Part shown: in pieces, positions 41,498 through 49,998 of the stretch
How the letters are laid out: each line of letters begins with the position of its first letter
Numbering within the stretch: the first letter of the stretch is position 1
NCBI GenBank assembly: GCA_003220475.1
Contig: QHSO01000076.1
Span: 1-57,224 of the forward strand
Direction of reading: 5' to 3'
DNA: 57,224 bases
From: Candidatus Rokuibacteriota bacterium
GTDB lineage: Bacteria; Methylomirabilota; Methylomirabilia; Rokubacteriales; CSP1-6
Notes under the pieces: model-generated
Database searches by the model: none
Told to the model about the DNA's origin: nothing
Seen by the model: only the letters and a program-made list of their open reading frames with translations
Position numbers and translations under genes: made by a program

Positions 41498-44400
41498 TTA
41501 CGGCGCGATCTCGAACTCGACGCGCCCGATCCCTTCGCCCTCGACCGCGGCCGGGACCGATTGCGCGACGAGGCGTCCGGCATCGACGCCGCGGCCGGCG
41601 AGCGCGTCGCGCACCGCCGCGACGCGGCGCTCGGCGAGCGCGGTCTCGGCGGCCGCGGGCGCGCGGTCCTCTGCCGCGAGCGCCGCAAGCAGCTCGTCGA
41701 GGCTGGCCGGCGGCTCGCGCTTGGGGAAGCGGCGAGTCCACAGCCGCAGCGCCTGCTCGCGCAGCGCCGCGTCGCCGCCGTCCCGAGCGCGCGCCTTCAG
41801 GCGCTCGCGCAGCGCGGCGAGCTTGAGCGGCTCGACGTCGACGACGACGAGCACGGCACGCAGGCGAAGGCGGATGCCGGGCTTGTCGCGCAGGAACTTC
41901 GCGAGCCGGTCGAGGTGCTCGCCCATCTCCGGTCGCGGCGTGGCCGTGCCGGGCAGGAACGTGACCGGATTCACCGACAGCGACTCGATCCGCGAGTCCT
42001 CGGTGACCATGAGCTTGCCGATGAGCGTGAACGGCAGGCCGACCGTCTTGAACGCGAGCCCGCGCAGCGCGCTCCAGATGGCGTCGCCGAGGTCGAACTC
42101 CCGCGAGGACAGGCGGCCGTGCACGGGGACGGAAAGCTCCACGTGCCCATGACGGTCCTTGAGCAACGAGACGAACGTATCGAGGGGCAGCCCGATGGGC
42201 CACTTCGGCGGCTTGGCGCGCGCCGGCGAGCGTACGACGACGAGACCGTCGACGCCGGCGTCGTTGGTGGCGTCGAGCTCGTCGCCTTCGACGCGATAAT
42301 GCGCGGCGACCGTGAGGCTGCCCTGTCGCGCCGTCCAGCCGAAGAGCGTATCCAGATAGGCGTTGGCGCGCGGCGCCGCGTAGCCGCTCAGCGTGAAGAG
42401 CACGTCGGCGCGGGGCGGCGCCCCGACGCTGCCGAGCTCGCCACTGATGGACAGCGGCGCGCCCGGGCCGAGCGTCGCGCGCGCCGCCACGCGTGCATTG
42501 TCGCTCGGCGTGTTGCCGACACCGATCAGCGTGAGATTGACGGCCGACAGCTCCTCGGCAAAGTCCGGCTCGGTCGTACGATCGACGAACCGCCCGAAAC
42601 CATCGCTGAGCGCGAGACGCCCGAGGGACACGCGCAGCGGCTCTGTCGTCTCGCGCCGGCCGGCCTCGCGCGCGGCGGGCGTCGCCGTCTTCGCGCGCAC
42701 GCGCGGCGTGAGCAGATCCACCAGCGGAAAGCGCCCGGACGCCTCGCGCTCGAAGAGCACCCACGGCTTTTCGATCTCGACGCTCGTGACCCGAACCGCG
42801 CCGGGCCACTGCACATCGATGCCCGCGGCGCGCGCGCGTCCCGCCGTGAGCAGCTGGCGGTTGGCGTCGCCGATCCCCAGCTCCTTCACGGCGGCATTGC
42901 CGCGGATCGCGAGGCTGAACGGCGCGAACCGCGCGCTGATCTGCGCTTCGCCGTCGACGTTGCCGCTGAGCCGGGCGCCTACGGGGAGATACGGTTGCGC
43001 GGGCGACAGCGCCACGTCGGCGAGCGTCACGCGCAGGTCCATGCGCGAGGGGTCGACCTGGAACGTCCCGCGGCCCTCCAGCCGTCCACCGCGCGGCATC
43101 GGCGTGGCCAGCGTCGCCTCGGCGGGCATGCGGACGGGCCAGCTGAAGTTGCGGACCTCGAGCTGCGTGCCGCGTACCTGGAACCGCGCCGCCGGCTCCA
43201 CCGAGTCGTCCACGACGTTCGTCCCGCCGTCCTCGAACAGCGCATGGTGGATGACGACCTCGGGCTTGAGGGCCGGGTCCTTCGGCGCCGGCGCGCTCTC
43301 GGGTGTCGGCGTCGAGCGCGGCTTCGCGGCGAGCGCGGCACGCAGCGAGAGCTGACCCTGCTCGTTGCGATCGATCAGCGCCCACGGCTTGACGATGCGC
43401 ACCTCGTCCACGGCGAGCTTCACGGGCGCCCGGTAGTCGACGCCGCGCGCGTCGATGCGGGCGATCGTCAGCAGCTGGCGGCCGCCGTCGACGAGCGCGA
43501 CGTCGCGCGCGCCGACGGTGCCGCGCACGCGCATGCGTGGCGGATCGAGGCGCCCGCGCACGTCGAGCTCGGCGTCGACGCGGGCCTGCAGGTTGCCGCG
43601 AATGGGAACGTAGGGCTGGAGCTGCGTGACGTCCACGTTCTTCGCGCCGACCTTGACGCGGACCACGCGCTGGTCCAGCTCGCCGGTGCCGTTCGCCGTG
43701 AGCGTGCCGCCACCCGGCAGCGTCGCCTCGAGCGCGATCTGCGCGGGACCGCGCGCCGGCCACCCCGCGTTCTTCACGGTGAGTCCGATCCCGGTGAGCG
43801 CGAGCCGCGCCGTCGGCGTCACCGTGCCGTCGAGCACCGTCAGTGTGCCGTCGTGGACGCGCAGCTCGCCGATGCTCACGTCGGTCGCCGGCGGCGGCGC
43901 GGGCGCGCCCGCGACGCCCTCGCCGCCGGACGAGCGCCGCATCAACAGCTGGCGCAGCGCGATCCCGCCGGCGGCAGCGGTGGAAGGTCGGGCCGGCTCG
44001 GATCGGTCACGACCAGACGCGTGGCGCCGACGGCACCGGTGACGCCGACCCGGAGCTGCTTGTTCTCGAACGACGCCACCACGCGCGCGTCGACGTCCGC
44101 GACGCCCGCAAGCGTGCCCGCCAGGCGCGCATAGCGGTTGGCGAGATCGACCGGCAGTCGGCTGGCGCGCACGCTGAGGTCGGCGCGTAGCGGGCTGGCG
44201 AGCGTGCCGCGCACCTCCAGCCGGCCGCCACCCGGCAGGACGCCGGCGAAGGATACGCGGCCGGGACGACGCAAGGGCCACGTCAGGTCCTCGGTCACCA
44301 GGCGGGCGCCGGTGAACGCGTAGCGGATGGGCGGATCGTAGATCGCCTCGACGAGGCTGAGATCACCCTCGATTTCGACGCGCGCGGCGGAGAGATCGCG

Positions 44401-45282
44401 GCCGTTCACGACCAGGTCGTTCAGCGTGACCGTGATCTCCGGTGACGTCGCGAAGGGCCCCGGCTGACCGTGCCGGTGCACGACGATGTCGCGCACGCGC
44501 GCGCCGGCGCTCACCCGCGTGCCGTCGATCGCGTCGTGCACGACCGTGATGCCGGCGGCGAGGAGCCCGCGCTCGGGCAGCACCGCGGCGTCGCCGGGGA
44601 GATAGAGTCGCAGCAATCCGAGATCGACGTTGGCGGCGCTGACGTGGGCGCGCAGGTGCAGCGGCACCAGCCGAACGTCCTCGACGCGCACGTGCAGCGG
44701 CGCGCCGGCCGCCACGCTGCGCAGCTCGAGACTGCCGCCCGCATTGCTCGTCGACAGCGCTCGGCCGTCCACGGCGATGCGCTCGACCTTCCACGTGCGC
44801 GCGGGCGTGAGCGTGCGGTCTTCGAACGTCAGCGCGCTGTCGGCGATGCGGAGCCGGTCGATCGTCACCGGCGCCATCGCGCGCCGCGTGGCGGGCCGCT
44901 CGAGCAGATCGGAGATGTTGAAGCGTGTGGGTGAGAGCCGGACCACCCGCACCTCGGTGCCCGTGATCGAGAGGTCCTCGATCCAGACGTGCAGACGCAA
45001 CAGCGAGCGGCGATGCACCCGCCCCTCGATGCGCGCGATCGTCGCGAGCATGCCGGGGCCTTCGCGGTCGGCAACGCGCAGGCCGTGGAAGGCGACGTGG
45101 CCGGTGGCGAGATTGAGCTCGACCCGATCGATCGAGACGCGCCGGCGCGTGAGGCTCTCCAGGCGGATGATGGCGGCGTGGCGAACGATCTCGGGGGCGA
45201 AAGCCAAGATCGCCACGCCCAGGGAGGCGAGCGTGACGAAGACGATGAGCGCGATCAGCCAGACGGTGCGGCGTCGGATCAC
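41498..45282 (-). pseudogene. AsmA/DUF748 giant periplasmic protein gene with internal break
   Basis: Frame one starts at GTG 45282 (IRRRTVWLIALIVFVTLASL, a single membrane anchor) and gives AsmA-like repeats down to TRLVVTDPSRPDLPPLPP. Frame two picks up near 43966 at GIALRQLLMRRSSGGE and continues with DUF748 blocks: VSIGELRVHDGTLTV, VRIVKPWALIDRNEQGQL, VEIEKPWVLFEREASGRFPL, and an OmpA-like C-terminal region ending GIGRVEFEIAP. The block before GIALRQLL normally reads like the other PWALIDR units but is missing, so sequence was lost at about 43966-43985. The family bridges inner and outer membranes in lipid transport or envelope integrity. Confidence 0.8.
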
Positions 45283-45315
45283 GAACGCGGCCTTTCGGTC
45301 CCCAGCATACCGCGT

Positions 45316-45321
45316 TAGACT
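45316..45321 (+). promoter_or_regulatory. -10 element for the GatC/AtzG-like gene
   Basis: TAGACT ends 7 nt before the ATG at 45329, the same geometry as the other leaderless candidates. Confidence 0.45.
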
Positions 45322-45328
45322 CCGCGCC

Positions 45329-45511
45329 ATGGACGAGGTATTCGACGTCGAGACGCTGCGTCGCGCCGCGCGCGTGGCGGGCTTCGCCTGGACGGACGCC
45401 GAGCTGCAGCCGCTGCGCCGCGCGGTCGAGGCCTCGCTCCGGCTGCTCGCGACGCTGGACGCGCTGCCGCTGGACGCCATCGAGCCGACCACGCAGTACC
45501 GCATCCTGTGA
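45329..45511 (+). CDS. GatC/AtzG-like (DUF4089-type) small amidase partner
   Basis: 60 residues from ATG 45329. The helix RRAARVAGFAWTDAELQPLRRAVEASLRLLATLDALPLD followed by IEPTTQYR matches the first half of GatC (the ELxxLxxQ helix and VEPTTH turn) but is shorter than GatC (about 95). That size matches AtzG/DUF4089 proteins, which wrap around AtzE-type amidases. Its TGA overlaps the amidase GTG, indicating a two-subunit enzyme. No gatB is present, so a tRNA-amidotransferase role is unlikely. Confidence 0.75.
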   Translation: MDEVFDVETLRRAARVAGFAWTDAELQPLRRAVEASLRLLATLDALPLDAIEPTTQYRIL

Positions 45512-46926
45512 GTGCCGAGCTTCCGTTCGCCTCGGTGACCGAGCTGGCGCGCATGATCGCGCGCAAGGAGGTGTCGCCGCTCGAGGTGGTGCGCGCGTAC
45601 CTCGAGCGCATCGCCGCGCGTGACGCCACGCTGCGCGCCTACATCACCGTGTGCGAGGACAGCGCGCTGGCCGGCGCGCGTGAGGCCGAGAGCGCGCTGG
45701 TCGCCGGCCGCGCGCCGGGCGCGCTGCACGGCGTGCCGATCGCGCTGAAAGACCTCTACGACACGGCCGGCGTCGCGACCACCGGCGGGTCGAAGATTCT
45801 CGCGGACCGCGTCCCCGACGCCGACGCGACCGTCGTGCGACGGCTTCGCGAGGCGGGCGCGATCGTGCTCGGCAAGCTGCACATGGTGGAGTTCGCCTAT
45901 GGGCCCGAGGGTCTGAACGCGCACCACGGCGCGCCGCGCAACCCCTGGGACGCCGCGACCGAGCGCATGCCGGGTGGGTCGTCATCTGGCTCCGGCGTTG
46001 CGGTTGCCGCCGGCCTCGCACCCGCGGCGCTGGGGTCGGACACCGGCGGCTCGATCCGCATCCCGGCCTCACTCTGTGGCATCACGGGCCTCAAGCCGAC
46101 GTACGGGCGGGTGAGTCGTGCGGGCGTGTTGCCGCTCGCGTGGTCGATGGATCACGTCGGCCCCATGACGCGCACCGTCGGCGACGCCGCGCTCCTGCTG
46201 CGTGTGATGGCGGGCTACGACCCGGCCGACGCCTCGACGAGCGTGCTGCCCGTGCCGGACTATCTCGCCGCGCTCACCGGTGACGTCAAAGGACTGCGCG
46301 TGGGACTGCTGCGCGCGTTCTTTCTCGAGTCGGCCACGCCGGACGTACGCGCCGCCGTCGAGCGCGCCGCGGCGGCGCTGCAGAGCGCCGGCGCGATCGT
46401 GGACGAGGTCGCGCTGCCCGCCGTCGCCCACGTGGCGGCCGGCGCGTACGCCGTCGTCGCCTCGGAGGCGCTGGCGTATCACACCGCGTGGCTCACGTCA
46501 CGGCCGGGCGACTACGATCCGGAGGTCCGCACGCGTCTGCAGCTCGGCGCGTTCGTCACCGGCGCGCATTACGTCAAGGGTCAGCAGGTGCGCGCGCTCG
46601 TCCGTCGCGACGTCGATGCAGCGCTGGCGCGTCGCGACGTGCTGCTGGCCCCGGCGACGCCGCTGACGGCGCCGAGGCTGGACGAGCGGCAGACGACGCT
46701 CGGCGACGGAGCGAGCGACGTGCGCAGCGCGCTCATCCGGCTGACCCGTCCGTTCAACTTCTCGGGACACCCGGCGTGCGCGGTGCCGTGCGGCTTCTCG
46801 GCGGACGGGCTGCCGATCGGCATGCAGCTCGTGGGACGGCCGTTCGACGAGGCCACCGTGTTGCGCGCGGCGGACGCGTATCAGCGGCTCACGGATTGGC
46901 ACACCCGACGCCCTGTGCTAGCGTGA
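45508..46926 (+). CDS. Amidase-signature-family hydrolase
   Basis: 472 residues from GTG 45508. The Ser-cisSer-Lys triad region is intact: lysine in GVPIALKDLYDT, cis-Ser in GGSSSGSG, and nucleophile in GSDTGGSIRIPAS. The C-terminal FNFSGHPACAVPCGF and GLPIGMQLVGRPFDE are typical for GatA/AtzE-like amidases. It hydrolyses an amide or urea-like compound in the cytoplasm, probably with the small AtzG-like partner encoded in a 4-bp overlap. Biuret-type substrates are known for AtzE but cannot be claimed here. Confidence 0.93.
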   Translation: MSAELPFASVTELARMIARKEVSPLEVVRAYLERIAARDATLRAYITVCEDSALAGAREAESALVAGRAPGALHGVPIALKDLYDTAGVATTGGSKILADRVPDADATVVRRLREAGAIVLGKLHMVEFAYGPEGLNAHHGAPRNPWDAATERMPGGSSSGSGVAVAAGLAPAALGSDTGGSIRIPASLCGITGLKPTYGRVSRAGVLPLAWSMDHVGPMTRTVGDAALLLRVMAGYDPADASTSVLPVPDYLAALTGDVKGLRVGLLRAFFLESATPDVRAAVERAAAALQSAGAIVDEVALPAVAHVAAGAYAVVASEALAYHTAWLTSRPGDYDPEVRTRLQLGAFVTGAHYVKGQQVRALVRRDVDAALARRDVLLAPATPLTAPRLDERQTTLGDGASDVRSALIRLTRPFNFSGHPACAVPCGFSADGLPIGMQLVGRPFDEATVLRAADAYQRLTDWHTRRPVLA

Positions 46927-46945
46927 CCGGCCGGGAGGAGCGCGG

Positions 46946-47350
46946 ATGATGGATGCGAACGTCGATCGGCGCCTCGCGGCGCTCGAGTCGCGCCTCGGCC
47001 GGCTCGAACAGCTGCTCGGCGCCCTCAACGGCCGGCTCGCGGCCACGCCGCCGCCAGGCGAGACGAAAGCGGCGATCCAGGCGTGGGTCACCGAGTACGT
47101 GTCGATGCGGCTGCAGCAACTCGTGCCCGAGACCTGCGAGCATCCCGAAGCGGAGATGGCCGCGCCGATGGAGGGGCCGGTGCTGCCCGGCACGCGCGTA
47201 CGGTGCACCGACGAGGTGCTGCACCGTCTCGGGCGCATTCCCATTCCGTTCGTGCGTCAGATGGTGACGCAGAAAGTCGCCGAGAGCGCGCGCGCCGAGA
47301 GCATCGGCGTCGTCGACGTCACGTTCTTCGAGCGCGCCGCGACCTTCTGA
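46946..47350 (+). CDS. PCP_red-domain protein, possible readthrough extension to 47428
   Basis: 134 residues from ATG 46946 with a GGGAGGAG site. Residues 1-35 form a coiled coil (LAALESRLGRLEQLLGALN). The C-terminal third, DEVLHRLGRIPIPFVRQMVTQKVAESARAESIGVVDVTFFERAA, resembles the PCP_red domain found at the C-terminus of light-independent protochlorophyllide reductase subunit B and in many non-phototroph proteins. The frame stays open after the TGA (47348-47350) for 25 more codons, including a UxC pattern. A 47358-47384 hairpin follows, so recoding cannot be excluded. Function unknown. Confidence 0.7.
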   Translation: MMDANVDRRLAALESRLGRLEQLLGALNGRLAATPPPGETKAAIQAWVTEYVSMRLQQLVPETCEHPEAEMAAPMEGPVLPGTRVRCTDEVLHRLGRIPIPFVRQMVTQKVAESARAESIGVVDVTFFERAATF

Positions 47351-47357
47351 CAGTGCA

Positions 47358-47384
47358 AGCTTGCGGGAGAGGATCTCCTGAGCT
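47358..47384 (+). other. Bulged hairpin just after the TGA of the PCP_red gene
   Basis: Stem AGCT:AGCT (47358-47361 with 47381-47384), a 2-nt bulge UG (47362-47363), then seven pairs (47364-47370 with 47374-47380, one G-U) capped by GGA. The apical loop begins 21 nt after the TGA. The form is compatible with a bacterial SECIS element but equally with an ordinary mRNA hairpin. Confidence 0.35.
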
Positions 47385-47447
47385 ACCAGCACTGGCAGCA
47401 GCACGTGATGGCGGGTCCCACGCTCTGATCGCGCCTCGCGCGTCGTG

Positions 47448-47733
47448 GTGAGCGGCGCTGCCATCGCCCGATGAGCCGGTCGAGGTTCCCATCACCGACT
47501 CGCTCGACCTGCATTCGTTCGTCCCGCGCGACGTGCCCTCGGTGGTCGGCGAGTATCTCGAGGCCGCCCGCGCGCGCGGCTTTCGCGAGGTCCGGCTGAT
47601 CCACGGCCGGGGGATCGGCGTGCAACACGCGATCGTGCAGTCGCTGTTGCGCGGGCATCCGCTGGTGGCGGGCTTCGCCGACGCGCCCGACGATCGTGGC
47701 GGCAAGGGTGCCACGATCGTCAGGCTGCGCTGA
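47448..47733 (+). pseudogene. Smr-domain protein gene with a single-base frameshift
   Basis: A GTG at 47448 reads SGAAIA and then hits TGA. Removing one C from the CCC at 47467-47469 continues the frame as DEPVEVPITDSLDLHSF, through VPSVVGEYLEAARARGFREV and HGRGIGVQHAIV to the stop at 47731-47733. LDLH and HGRG are the two Smr signature motifs. The small MutS-related (Smr) domain is a DNA- or RNA-nicking module. A homopolymer sequencing error is the simplest explanation; the frame from 47473 onwards is intact. Convergent with the 57-aa ORF. Confidence 0.8.
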
Positions 47734-47907
47734 TCAGGTCTTCTTCGACGCCAGGTGTCGGAACAGGAAGTCGCTGTCCGTGGGTGAGAGGTCGAAGCGG
47801 CGCGACGCCTCGTCCACCAGCTTCAGCCGATCCGTCTTCGGGTTGTCGTGCAAGCGGTCGTCGATCCATCGGATCGCCTGCTTGATGGGCGCTTCACCCG
47901 CGCTCAT
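47734..47907 (-). CDS. 57-residue hypothetical protein, partner of the CMD selenoprotein
   Basis: ATG 47907 to TGA 47734-47736, 9 bp downstream of the CMD-family gene on the same strand. It is helical and charged (IKQAIRWIDDRLHDNPKTDRLKLVDEASRRFDLSPTDSDFLFRHL). No signal peptide, cysteine or membrane segment. I do not recognise the family. The sharp gene boundaries (adjacent to the Smr stop, no overlap), typical amino-acid composition and tight spacing to the CMD gene support it as a real gene and a probable partner. Confidence 0.65.
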   Translation of the reverse strand: MSAGEAPIKQAIRWIDDRLHDNPKTDRLKLVDEASRRFDLSPTDSDFLFRHLASKKT

Positions 47908-47916
47908 CCGCCGCCC

Positions 47917-48225
47917 CTATGATCGCTCGCGAGTGTGCTCGCGCTCGAAGACGGTCTTCCACTCCTTGTTCTTGTCCTCGATGTCCGGAACGTACTTGAT
48001 GGTGGACCAGGCCGCGCGCGCGCGGCCACGCATCGCGTACATCAGGGTCTCGCTCAGCTCGTCGTCGGTGGCGCCGGCTTGCTTCGCAGCCGCGAAGCGT
48101 CCCGGCACTCAGGAGGTGCAGCCGGCGGCGGCCATCGCGGCCAGGGCCACCAGCTGCATCGTCTTGGGGTCGAGTGCGCCCTCGCGATAGTACAGTCCCG
48201 CGAACTCCTTCATCTCCTTCGGCAT
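47917..48225 (-). CDS. AhpD/carboxymuconolactone-decarboxylase-family selenoprotein (in-frame TGA as Sec39)
   Basis: ATG 48225, preceded by GAAGGAG, opens MPKEMKEFAGLYYREGALDP and a KTMQLVALAAMAAAGCTS segment, then meets TGA at 48109-48111. Without any frame change the next codons give VPGRFAAAKQAGATDDELSE and the C-terminus to 47917 (102 residues with Sec). In CMD/AhpD relatives this position reads GCTSC or a similar CxxC redox pair followed by a xxGH/xxGR helix and AGATxEEL, so UGA stands exactly for the resolving cysteine (C36-T-S-U39). A SECIS-like hairpin starts 3 nt after the UGA. Likely a thiol/selenol peroxidase or disulfide reductase. No sel genes are in the window. Confidence 0.82.
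48073..48106 (-). promoter_or_regulatory. Bacterial-type SECIS element after the UGA
   Basis: On the minus-strand mRNA, counting from the base after UGA, GCUUCGC (11-17) pairs perfectly with GCGAAGC (22-28) around the loop GGCU (18-21). GCCGG (3-7) pairs with CCGGC (32-36), leaving a 3x3 internal loop. The apical loop starts 18 nt after the UGA and opens with GG, inside the 16-37 nt window described for bacterial SECIS elements. Confidence 0.75.
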
Positions 48226-48255
48226 GACGGTCTCCTTCGCTGCAGGGTTGGCGTC

Positions 48256-48261
48256 ATTATA
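48256..48261 (-). promoter_or_regulatory. Consensus -10 box for the selenoprotein gene
   Basis: TATAAT on the minus strand, 30 nt before the ATG at 48225, gives a short leader that includes the Shine-Dalgarno site, unlike the leaderless genes nearby. Confidence 0.6.
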
Positions 48262-48346
48262 CGGACGCGGCCGACGGCGGGCCGCGTATGCCACGCGTCC
48301 CGTTCGGTGTGCAGTGCCGGGCATTGGCATTGCAATCCAGGGGACC

Positions 48347-49888
48347 ATGCGGGGGGATTCGGGCCGCACACGCTCGCCCTGGTTCGCGTCGGCGAACACC
48401 CCGCTGCGGCCGCCGCTCGCGGGCGACTCGCGCGCCGAGGTGTGCGTGATCGGCGCCGGGATGGCGGGCCTCTCCGTCGCCTATCATCTCGCGCTCGAAG
48501 GCCGCAGCGTGCTCGTGCTCGATGACGGCCCGATCGGCGGCGGCCAGAGCGGCCGCACGACGGCGCACCTGTCGAACGCGATCGACGATCTGTACGTGGA
48601 CATCGCGCGGATTCACGGCGTCGACGGCGCGCGGCTGGCCGCGGAGAGTCACACCGCGGCCATCGATCGTCTCGAGGCCATCGTCGCCGCGGAGTCGATC
48701 GCGTGCGATTTCGAGCGGCTCGACGGGTATCTGTTTACCCCGCCAGGCGAGGCGTCCGACCTGCTGAGCGAGGAGCTTCGCGCCTCGCACGACGCCGGTC
48801 TCACCGACGTCGCGCTCGTCCCCCGCGCGCCGCTCGACGGCTTCGACACGGGACCGGCGCTGCGATTTCCACGGCAGGCCCAGTTCCACGTGCTGAAGTA
48901 TCTGAGCGGCCTCGTGAGGGCGATCGAGCGGCGCGGCGGCCGCATCCACTGCGGCACCCGCGCCGACGGCGTGACCGGCGGGCGCACCGCGCGCGTGCGC
49001 ACCCCCGCGGGAGTCGTGATGTGCGACGCCGTGGTCGTGGCCACCAACACGCCGTTCGTCAGCCGAGTCCTCGTGCACGCGCGCCAGCACGCGTACGTCA
49101 CCTACGCGATCGGCGCCACGCTGCGCCGCGGCACGACGCGCGCGCTCTACTGGGACACGGCCGATCCCTACCACTACGTGCGCGTGCACACGTTGCCCGA
49201 GGGCGAGGTGCTGATCGTCGGGGGTGAGGATCACAAGGTCGGTCAGGCCGACGACGCCGAGCGACGCTGGGCCGCGCTCGAATCCTGGGCGCGCGAGCGA
49301 TTCCCGGTGATGGGCGTCGTGACATACCGGTGGTCGGGCGAGGTGCTCGAGCCGGTCGACCGCCTCGGCCTCATCGGAGCGAATCCGAACGACCACGAGA
49401 ATGTCTTCATCGTCACCGGCGACACCGGCATGGGCATGACGCACGGGACCATCGCCGGCATGCTGCTGAGCGACGTCATTCATCGGCGCGCCAACCGTTG
49501 GGCGCGGCTGTACGACCCGGCGCGTGTGCGGCTGCGCGCGGCGGGGCCCTTCGTCGCCGAGGCGGCCAACATGGCTGCGCAGTACGGCCGCTGGCTGCGC
49601 GGCGGCGACGTCGACTCCGTCGACGCCGTGGCGCCTGGCGACGGCGCGGTCGTGCGGCGCGGCCTATCGAAGGTCGCCGTCTACCGCGACGAGGCCGGCG
49701 TCGTCCACGAGCGCTCCGCGATGTGTCCGCATCTCGGCTGCGCGGTCGCCTGGAATCGCGCCGAGCGGACGTGGGACTGCCCGTGCCACGGTTCGCGCTT
49801 CGATCCGTATGGTCGCCTGCTCAACGGCCCCGCCGCCGCCGATCTGGCGCGCGCCGAGCCCCCGGAACGCCAGCGCCGCGCGTCCTGA
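48347..49888 (+). CDS. FAD-dependent (DadA/GlpD-like) oxidoreductase with C-terminal Rieske domain
   Basis: 513 residues from ATG 48347 with a GGGGA site; the longer frame is non-coding. The FAD-binding motif VIGAGMAGLSVAYHLALEGRSVLVLD is near residue 40. Residues to about 400 are a DAO-type oxidoreductase (GGGQSGRTTAHLSNA; TGDTGMGMTHGTIAGML). The C-terminal Rieske 2Fe-2S motif is CPHLGCAV followed by DCPCHGSRFDPYG (two Cys, two His). This architecture, common in soil bacteria, oxidises an amine or similar donor and passes electrons to the Rieske cluster. Divergent from the selenoprotein gene with 121 bp between. Confidence 0.88.
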   Translation: MRGDSGRTRSPWFASANTPLRPPLAGDSRAEVCVIGAGMAGLSVAYHLALEGRSVLVLDDGPIGGGQSGRTTAHLSNAIDDLYVDIARIHGVDGARLAAESHTAAIDRLEAIVAAESIACDFERLDGYLFTPPGEASDLLSEELRASHDAGLTDVALVPRAPLDGFDTGPALRFPRQAQFHVLKYLSGLVRAIERRGGRIHCGTRADGVTGGRTARVRTPAGVVMCDAVVVATNTPFVSRVLVHARQHAYVTYAIGATLRRGTTRALYWDTADPYHYVRVHTLPEGEVLIVGGEDHKVGQADDAERRWAALESWARERFPVMGVVTYRWSGEVLEPVDRLGLIGANPNDHENVFIVTGDTGMGMTHGTIAGMLLSDVIHRRANRWARLYDPARVRLRAAGPFVAEAANMAAQYGRWLRGGDVDSVDAVAPGDGAVVRRGLSKVAVYRDEAGVVHERSAMCPHLGCAVAWNRAERTWDCPCHGSRFDPYGRLLNGPAAADLARAEPPERQRRAS

Positions 49889-49939
49889 GCGGTCTTTCAG
49901 GCCGTTCCCGCCCCGCCGGATTGGCCGGTTTCCCGCCCA

Positions 49940-49949
49940 GCCAATTGGC
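49940..49949. promoter_or_regulatory. Palindrome GCCAATTGGC upstream of the MocR gene
   Basis: A perfect 10-bp palindrome immediately upstream of the TTGACG (-35) hexamer of the MocR-pdxST cluster, a likely regulator-binding site. Confidence 0.4.
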
Positions 49950-49951
49950 AC

Positions 49952-49979
49952 TTGACGAGGCAGTTTGCTCGGCGAAAAT
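49952..49979 (+). promoter_or_regulatory. Candidate promoter of the MocR-pdxST cluster
   Basis: TTGACG at 49952-49957, 16-nt spacer, GAAAAT at 49974-49979. Nineteen bases separate the -10 from the GTG at 49999, with an AAGGAGG site between. Confidence 0.55.
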
Positions 49980-49998
49980 GGCTGGGTAAGGAGGCTGC

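Noticed and set aside
41417-44134. A 905-residue plus-strand frame opposite the AsmA gene
   Set aside because: Arg/His/Asp-rich text with no recognisable domain; it is the mirror of the GC-rich AsmA codons. The same reasoning rejects other long opposite-strand frames.
48224-48346. Longer start of the FAD/Rieske oxidoreductase
   Set aside because: The extension overlaps the selenoprotein start and leader, and has no family similarity; ATG 48347 gives the normal N-terminus.
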